From Mesomycoplasma ovipneumoniae SC01 (GTDB taxonomy: Bacteria; Bacillota_I; Bacilli_A; Mycoplasmatales; Metamycoplasmataceae), in contig NZ_AFHO01000010.1 in NCBI RefSeq assembly GCF_000218525.1, forward strand, positions 1 to 64,000: DNA of 64,000 bases. Reading direction: 5' to 3'. The notes beneath the pieces are model-generated. The model was given only the letters and a program-made list of their open reading frames with translations. It did no database searches and was not told the DNA's origin. A program made the position numbers and the translations under genes. Positions 58,938-64,000 of this stretch are shown here, piece by piece. How positions within the stretch are numbered: position 1 is the first letter of the stretch; every line of letters begins with the position of its first letter.

Positions 58938-58943
58938 ATTATA
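58938..58943 (-). promoter_or_regulatory. -10 promoter of the opp operon
   Basis: TGTATAAT on the minus strand, giving a leader of about 205 bases that contains the hairpin at 58740-58782. A weaker TTGACT-type promoter could lie at about 58800-58835. Confidence 0.5.
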
Positions 58944-59074
58944 CACTTTTTTTAAAAATAAAGAAACAAAAAAAATTTATTTTTGTCAAGCATAAAATTT
59001 AGGTACTTATATAATAAATATAAATTATATATATGATATTTTTACTTTATTGTTTAGTAAATATTCCTGTAAAA

Positions 59075-59180
59075 AATTAGTTTAAAAAAAACACTTTAGC
59101 CAAAAAACTAATTAGCATTTTTAATGACTGATAAAAAATGATCTAATATTTCAAAAATTTCAATCATGATCGATTATTTT
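59075..59180. repeat. Left direct repeat flanking element D
   Basis: About 106 bases, repeated in the same orientation at 59911-60014 with few differences (shared core TTTAGCCAAAAAACTAATTAG). Confidence 0.88.
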
Positions 59181-59307
59181 CCTGAGTTTGCCAGTTTGAT
59201 GGCAAAAATTCACTTTTTAGCGAATATAAATAGGCAAAAATACCACTAAATCCGTGTTTTTTGACGCTAAAATCCTAATTTTTATAATTTTGAAATTAAC
59301 CTTCTGC

Positions 59308-59353
59308 AAAAAAAAAAAAAAATGCTTGGTGTAAAATAAAATTATGTTATAAT
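59308..59353 (+). promoter_or_regulatory. Element promoter with poly-A tract, copy D
   Basis: Poly-A(15), TTGGTG, 16 bases, TATAAT. The same arrangement occurs on the minus strand of copies A-C. Confidence 0.65.
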
Positions 59354-59559
59354 AAGATTCAATTAAGAATAAATTAATAAATTTTGATATTGAATTAGGG
59401 AGGACTTGATTATGTTTTTTGCACAATAAACTCAGATAATGCCACTTTTTCCATTATGGCTTTAAATATAATGGAATGCCATAAATTTGATCGTTTAGAA
59501 ATCTACAAATTTATGGCTTTTAGTTATTGCTCTTTCAAAACTTCATATATTTTTTTAGG

Positions 59560-59598
59560 CTCAATGTAAATAAAAACGAGTTTTCTATTTACATTGAG
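59560..59598. repeat. Conserved element hairpin, copy D
   Basis: CTCAATGTAAATA and TATTTACATTGAG, a perfect 13-bp stem whose loop can pair further (AAAAC/GTTTT). Confidence 0.82.
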
Positions 59599-59910
59599 TT
59601 TAAATAGTAGTTGTATTTTTTTATGATTTTTGTTGTTTATTCATCAATTGATTTTTGCCAGTGTTTTTGAGCTAAAAAAGTAGTTTAAATATTTTATAAT
59701 TTTGCTTTTTGAGTCAAAATTTTAGCTTTTTTATCCTACCTTATTTGATTAATAAGCAGATTTTTATTCGTGATGGTTAGATTTAAAATTCAGTGTTTTT
59801 GAGTTGATAATTATTTTTTCTGAGTTTGCCAAAAAAGTTAAAAAAGTACCCAAAACTAAATAAACTAGGACACTTTTTTAAGGTATCTTATCAAATTGGG
59901 GAACTCGGGA

Positions 59911-60014
59911 AATTAGTTTAAAAAAATACTTTAGCCAAAAAACTAATTAGTATTTTTAATGATTAATAAAAAATGATCTAATATTCAAAAATTTAAATCA
60001 TGACCGATAATTTT
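59911..60014. repeat. Right direct repeat flanking element D
   Basis: Partner of 59075-59180. It ends just upstream of the ula operon promoter. Confidence 0.88.
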
Positions 60015-60046
60015 GCCAAAAATGATCTAAAAATCCTAAAAAATTG

Positions 60047-60052
60047 TATAAT
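60047..60052 (+). promoter_or_regulatory. -10 promoter of the ula operon
   Basis: TGTATAAT 33 bases upstream of ulaD. Confidence 0.6.
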
Positions 60053-60084
60053 TTATATATAAATTTATAAGGAAAGGAACAAAC

Positions 60085-60753
60085 ATGGCACTCCCACTTT
60101 TACAAATTGCACTCGATAATCAAACTATCGAAGAAGCAATATTGGCTGCTAAAAAAGCAGAAAAATATATTGATGTTATCGAAGTTGGAACAATTTTACT
60201 AGCTGCTGAAGGTAAAAAAGCTATTTCTGAACTTCGGAAAAGTTTTCCCGATAAGATAATTGTAGCTGACGGTAAAATAGCTGATGCCGGGAAAGTTTTT
60301 GGAAAAATGTTCTTTGAATCAGGCGCTGATTTTACAACTGCAATTTGCGCAGCTGAAACTCCAACAATTAAAGATTTAGTTGATCTTTCACACGTTTATT
60401 CTGAAAAAAATGGAAAAAGTATTGAAATTCAAGTTGAAATGACAAATAATTTTACTTGAGATCAAGTTCAGGACTGAAAAAAAGTTGGAGTGCCACAAGT
60501 AGTTTGGCATCGAGCTAGGGATTCACAAGCAGCAGGGGTTAAATGAGCACAAAAAGATATTGATATTGTAAAAAAACTTGCTGATTTAGGCTTTAAAGTT
60601 ACAATTACTGGCGGAGTTGAAGTTGAGGATATTAAATTATTTAAAGATATCCCAATTTACATTTTTATTGCCGGTCGTTCAATTCGTGATGCTGAAAATC
60701 CTGAAGAAAAAGCAAAGGAATTTAAGGATGAATTTAAAAAATACTGACATTAA
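60085..60753 (+). CDS. ulaD: 3-keto-L-gulonate-6-phosphate decarboxylase
   Basis: 222 residues, a TIM barrel of the orotidine-phosphate decarboxylase suprafamily. Catalytic positions agree with E. coli UlaD/SgbH numbering: Asp11, Glu33 (VIEVGT), Asp62, Lys64 and Asp67 ([10 protein letters not shown]); the His-x-x-Arg pair is at 142/145. It converts 3-keto-L-gulonate 6-phosphate to L-xylulose 5-phosphate in ascorbate breakdown. GGAAAGGA precedes the ATG. The related hexulose-phosphate synthases share the fold, but ulaE and ulaF next to it favour the ascorbate role. Confidence 0.9.
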
Positions 60754-61624
60754 TTTTCCTTTAGGAATTTACGAAAAAGCAATTGATAAACGTTTGACTT
60801 TTGTCGATAAAATTAAAGTGGCAAAAAAAGCTGGATTTGATTTTATTGAAATGTCCGTTGATGAAAGTGATGAATTTGCTGCTCGTCTTGATTTTTCTAA
60901 AAATCAAATTAAAGAAATTCGTGATACTTTATATGAAAATGATTTTTATATAAATTCAATGTGTTTGTCTTTGCACCGAAAATTTCCCTTTGGCGCAAAA
61001 GATGAAAATGTTCGCCAAAAAGCGCTCAAAATTATGGAAAAAGCGCTAATTTTAGCTAAAAATCTCGGAATTAGAATTATTCAACTTGCTGCATATGATA
61101 TTTATTATGAGCAACCCCATCCTAATTCTGAGATTTTTTTCATCCAAACAATGAAAAAAATTGTTCAATTAGCAAAAAAATATAGTATCACAATCGCTTT
61201 TGAATCAATGGATACAAAATTTGCCGGAACAATTTCAAGACTACTTTATCTCCAAAAACAAATTGGCTCAGGTGTACTTTTATACCCGGATTTAGGTAAT
61301 TTATCGCGTTTTTCTAATGATTTAGAAGCAGAAATCAAACTAGGAAAATCAGAAATTGTTGCCTTTCATTTTAAAGATACTCTCCCTGGAATTTTTAAAA
61401 ATCTTGAATTCGGGCAAGGCGATGTAGATTTTGTTTCTGCTTTTAGCTACATTTTAAAAGCGCAAATTAGTGTGCCTTTTGTAATTGAAATGTGGCACAA
61501 AGAAGAAAATTTTGACCAAAATTTGCAACTTTCTGATAATTTGGCAAAACAAAGCCAAATTATCGCAAAAGCACGTGATTTCTTTATCGAAAAATTAAGG
61601 ATTGCATATGAAAATCAAAGATAG
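60728..61624 (+). CDS. ulaE: L-xylulose-5-phosphate 3-epimerase
   Basis: 298 residues, a xylose-isomerase-like TIM barrel. Characteristic segments are [19 protein letters not shown] near the N-terminus, [26 protein letters not shown] and a C-terminal metal-ligand stretch VIEMWHKEE. It turns L-xylulose 5-phosphate into L-ribulose 5-phosphate. ATG 60728 overlaps ulaD by 26 bases. Confidence 0.9.
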   Translation: MNLKNTDINFPLGIYEKAIDKRLTFVDKIKVAKKAGFDFIEMSVDESDEFAARLDFSKNQIKEIRDTLYENDFYINSMCLSLHRKFPFGAKDENVRQKALKIMEKALILAKNLGIRIIQLAAYDIYYEQPHPNSEIFFIQTMKKIVQLAKKYSITIAFESMDTKFAGTISRLLYLQKQIGSGVLLYPDLGNLSRFSNDLEAEIKLGKSEIVAFHFKDTLPGIFKNLEFGQGDVDFVSAFSYILKAQISVPFVIEMWHKEENFDQNLQLSDNLAKQSQIIAKARDFFIEKLRIAYENQR

Positions 61625-62330
61625 AGACGAACTAATTTTACTACAAAAGCAAGTTTTAGAAGCAAATCTTTTACTATATAATTCAAAATTAGCGCTTCAT
61701 ACTTGAGGAAATGTCTCAGCCATAAGTTCAGATCGATCTTATTATGTTATTAAACCTAGTGGAATTTCTTATGAAAAAATGAAATATTCAGATATGGTTC
61801 CCGTTGATCTTGAAAATAATGTTCTTGAGACAAATTTAAATCCATCAAGCGACACGCCAACTCATTCACTTCTTTATAAAGCCGACCCAAGAATTAAGGC
61901 TATTGTACATACACATTCTCCTTTTGCAGTTGCCTGGGCACAAGCAGGTAAAGAAATCCCTGCACTTGGAACAACGCATGCTGATAATTTTTATGGTTCA
62001 ATTCCCTGCACTAATTCCTTAAGTGATGAGCAAATTAATGGTCAATATGAGCATAACACTGGCGTTGTTATAGTTGATCATTTCAAAAAAAATAATCTTG
62101 ATTTTATAGCAACTCCTGCTGTTTTAGTCAAAGAACACGGGCCTTTTTGCTGATCTAATAAGTCTGCTGATGATGCTGTTAAATTAGCAATGACTTTTGA
62201 AGAAGTTGCCAAAATGGCTCTTTATACAAAAATAATAAATCCTAATCAAAGTCAAGCTAATTTAACACTGCAAAAAAAACACTATAACCGAAAGCATGGT
62301 AAAAACGCATATTATGGACAAAAAGACTAA
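61608..62330 (+). CDS. ulaF: L-ribulose-5-phosphate 4-epimerase
   Basis: 240 residues, class II aldolase family. Zinc ligands are His101 and His103 (AIVHTHSPFA) and a later His in KEHGPFCW; the phosphate-binding segment is HTWGNVSAIS. It makes D-xylulose 5-phosphate, which enters the pentose phosphate pathway. Overlaps ulaE by 17 bases. Confidence 0.92.
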
Positions 62331-63192
62331 TGAAATTAAAGTTATTTTAAAAGATATTGATAATTTTATTTTTGATCTTGACGGAACTTTGCTAAAATCT
62401 AATCACGAAATTAGCCCTAAAACTGTTGAAGCAATAAAAAAGTTACGTGAAAAAAATAAAAAAATAATTTTTTGTTCAGGTCGCCCTTGATATTTTATAA
62501 AAAAATATTATTTTGCACTAAAGCCTGATTTTCCAATAATAAGTTGCAATGGTTCATTAATTTATGACTACAAAAAAGAAACTGTTGTTTTTAGCAAGGT
62601 TTTCTCTGGAGATCAAGTCTCACAAATTTTTCAAATTTTAGCCCAAAACCAAGTATTTTTCTTAATTTACACAACTAAAAATATGCTTGCTTTTAGCCAA
62701 AAAAATACAACTTGCCCTTGATTTGATTATCTTAAAAATCAAAATGAAATTTTTTCAGAAGCCGAACAGTTACCGCTAAAATTTTATGACTACCAAAGTT
62801 TGAATGATGATGAAATTTTCAATCTTGATGTAGTTAAATTTTTACTTATAAAACGTGATAGTGATCCTGTGCTTTTTGAAAAAGCTATTAGTCAACTTGA
62901 GAATGTCGAACAAATTTATCTAGTTCAATCTCAATCATCGGTAATTGATATTATGATTTCTGGGTCAAATAAAGGTCAAGGACTTAAATTTCTAAATCAA
63001 AATTATCATTTAGATCTCAAAAGAAGTTTAGCTTTTGGTGATGCTCGAAACGATATTTCTATGTTTGAACAGGTTAGACTAGCAATTTCCATGGGTCAAG
63101 CTAGTCAAGAAGTCCAAGATAAAGCTAATTTGGTTACCGACTCAAATGACAATGATGGAATAGCAAACTTTTTTGAAAAATATTATGAATAA
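62314..63192 (+). CDS. HAD-superfamily (Cof-type) phosphatase in the ula operon
   Basis: 292 residues. Motifs FDLDGTLL, FCSGRPW, SNKGQGLKFL and FGDARNDISMF define a Cof-type HAD hydrolase, paralogous to the one at 38999-39919. It overlaps ulaF by 17 bases and may dephosphorylate a sugar phosphate. ATG 62296 is also in frame; neither start has a clear ribosome-binding site. Confidence 0.85.
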
Positions 63193-63709
63193 TTTGCGTC
63201 AAAAAATTTCTAATTTTAATAAAGTTAAAGTCAACCATCTATCAGATGGATATTGACTTGTTCCTAGTTTTTTCAAGATTTTTTCGCCAAAATTAACTGG
63301 ATATGTTATAAAAAAAGCAAAAACTCTTGAAGAACTTGTTAATTTTAATGATTTTCAAAAAAAAGAAATAATTTTTAATTTTAACGGTGATCATAATTTT
63401 TATAATTTTAACATCCTAATGAAATTACGCCAAATTGATTTTCGTCTTGATATAAAAGCTGTTTTAAAAAAATCAGATGATGCTATTTTTATCTTTTTTC
63501 CTGTCCAAAATTGCAAAATAGTTTTAGACAAACAATCACTGAAGCTAATTTACGACGGAATTATCCCATTTTTTTCAAAAGAATACTATTCAAATTTAGC
63601 TTTTTATCAGCGCGAAAATTCCGCAAAACTACAAAATAATGATGTGTTTAGGGGATTTTTTTGAAGGCGCAATGGTTTTGAAGAAATTTATGTAAAAAGT
63701 GACTCATAA
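63185..63709 (+). CDS. Protein of unknown function, end of ula operon
   Basis: 174 residues, soluble, rich in Phe, Asn and Lys, no signal or membrane helix. It overlaps the HAD gene by 8 bases, so it is probably co-translated. No motif recognised. Two UGA-Trp codons. Confidence 0.7.
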
Positions 63710-63741
63710 ATTGAAAAATATGGTATCATTTTACAAATGTA

Positions 63742-63785
63742 AAAAAACTAAAAGAATAATCTTTGGTTCTTTTAGTTTTTTATTT
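63742..63785 (+). terminator. Hairpin with T-run between ula operon and next lipoprotein
   Basis: AAAAAACTAAAAGAA (63742-63756) is a perfect complement of 63767-63781, followed by T. It could end the ula operon. However, a TGGTATCAT extended -10 at 63721-63729 lies upstream, so it may also be a leader attenuator of the next gene. Confidence 0.7.
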
Positions 63786-63808
63786 AAGGCTTAGAAGTAG
63801 GTGTAAAA

Positions 63809-64000
63809 ATGAAATGAAAATTTAAAAAATCTTTGGCTTTAATTCCTTTGTCTTTCCCGCTTATTGTTGTCTCATGCATCGAAAATCAAGGCTCAGATGT
63901 AAAAAATTTTTCAAATAGCGTTAGCCCAGAAAAATATAATTTATTAACCGAAATTTTGAATGTACCCCTGTCAATTGAAACTCAAGAAATTGGAAATACT
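63809..64000 (+). CDS. Lipoprotein, N-terminal part only (runs off window)
   Basis: 64 codons visible. The second residue after Met-Lys is UGA-Trp. Signal peptide with lipobox LIVVSC and a low-complexity mature start. The function cannot be judged from this part. AGGTG precedes the ATG. Confidence 0.75.

Larger units (their letters stand above)
59181..59910 (+). mobile_element. Non-autonomous dispersed element, copy D (730 bp, most complete)
   Basis: Terminal inverted repeats: CCTGAGTTTGCCAGTTTGAT on the left; the right end read in reverse is CCCGAGTTCCCCAATTTGAT (16 of 20 identical). Internal order on the plus strand: poly-A(15) at 59308-59322, TTGGTG/TATAAT promoter with TATAAT at 59348-59353, GGGAGGA and ATG 59412 opening only MFFAQ, hairpin 59560-59598. 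A second copy of the end motif (CTGAGTTTGCCA) lies inside at about 59819. Opposite in orientation to copies A-C. Probably a deletion derivative of an insertion sequence. Confidence 0.82.

Noticed and set aside
25452..59598. The repeated hairpins as a CRISPR array
   Set aside because: There are only single copies per locus, more than 5 kb apart, with no spacers and no cas genes.

Overview
The window reads as chromosomal DNA of a mycoplasma. It is very AT-rich, and nearly every long gene runs through in-frame UGA codons that must be read as tryptophan (genetic code 4). Gene content and order point to the Mycoplasma (Mesomycoplasma) hyopneumoniae cluster: a p37-p29-p69 type transporter, a surface thermonuclease inside an ABC-transporter operon, a pyruvate dehydrogenase E3 that carries the lipoyl domain, an opp operon and ascorbate-catabolism genes. 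The species itself cannot be fixed from the sequence alone. All coordinates below use UGA = Trp, so many genes are longer than a standard-code reading would give.

Layout. 1-4.5 kb (minus strand): a transglutaminase-fold/LRR surface lipoprotein and the glpK-glpF glycerol operon. 4.8-6.0 kb: an orphan type I restriction specificity gene, hsdS, switched out of frame by an (AG)14 tract. 6.1-10 kb: a TPP riboswitch followed by a p37/p29/p69 transporter, best read as a thiamine/TPP importer. 10.1-12.7 kb: comEA-like, comEC and holA. 13-25 kb: three paralogous solute-binding lipoproteins, a surface nuclease, an ATPase with a large inserted domain, two permeases and a 55-residue membrane protein; together a probable system that degrades nucleic acid outside the cell and imports products. 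26-30.5 kb (minus): a MIB-MIP immunoglobulin capture/cleavage pair. 31.6-36.8 kb (minus): a subtilisin-like S8 protein with two paralogous anchored proteins. 37.3-39.9 kb (minus): HAD phosphatase, a nadD-yqeK fusion and an MTA/SAH nucleosidase-like gene. 40.2-46.2 kb (minus): one 1,986-residue SGNH/GDSL surface protein. 46.7-49.5 kb (minus): pdhC-pdhD. 50.3-58.7 kb (minus): oppABCDF. 60.1-63.7 kb (plus): ulaD-ulaE-ulaF, a HAD phosphatase and an unknown gene. The window ends inside a new lipoprotein gene.

The most unusual content is non-coding. Four related 0.53-0.73 kb elements (25.2, 30.7, 49.7 and 59.2 kb) share about 20-bp imperfect terminal inverted repeats, a promoter behind a poly-A tract of varying length, a strong ribosome-binding site plus ATG with no long ORF behind it, and a perfectly placed hairpin. 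Two copies sit between locus-specific direct repeats of about 105-125 bp, which resembles the very long target duplications known for IS1634-type insertion sequences. I read them as a non-autonomous mobile family derived from such an IS. A second recurring pattern is an intrinsic-terminator-like hairpin between promoter and start codon of four surface-lipoprotein genes, suggesting attenuation.

Functionally the window is a parasite's scavenging and host-interaction toolkit: importers for glycerol, thiamine, peptides and probably nucleic-acid products, surface hydrolases, antibody-handling proteins and a phase-variable restriction specificity gene. It is linked to a minimal energy metabolism (PDH, NAD synthesis, ascorbate breakdown). 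No tRNA, rRNA or CRISPR array was seen.
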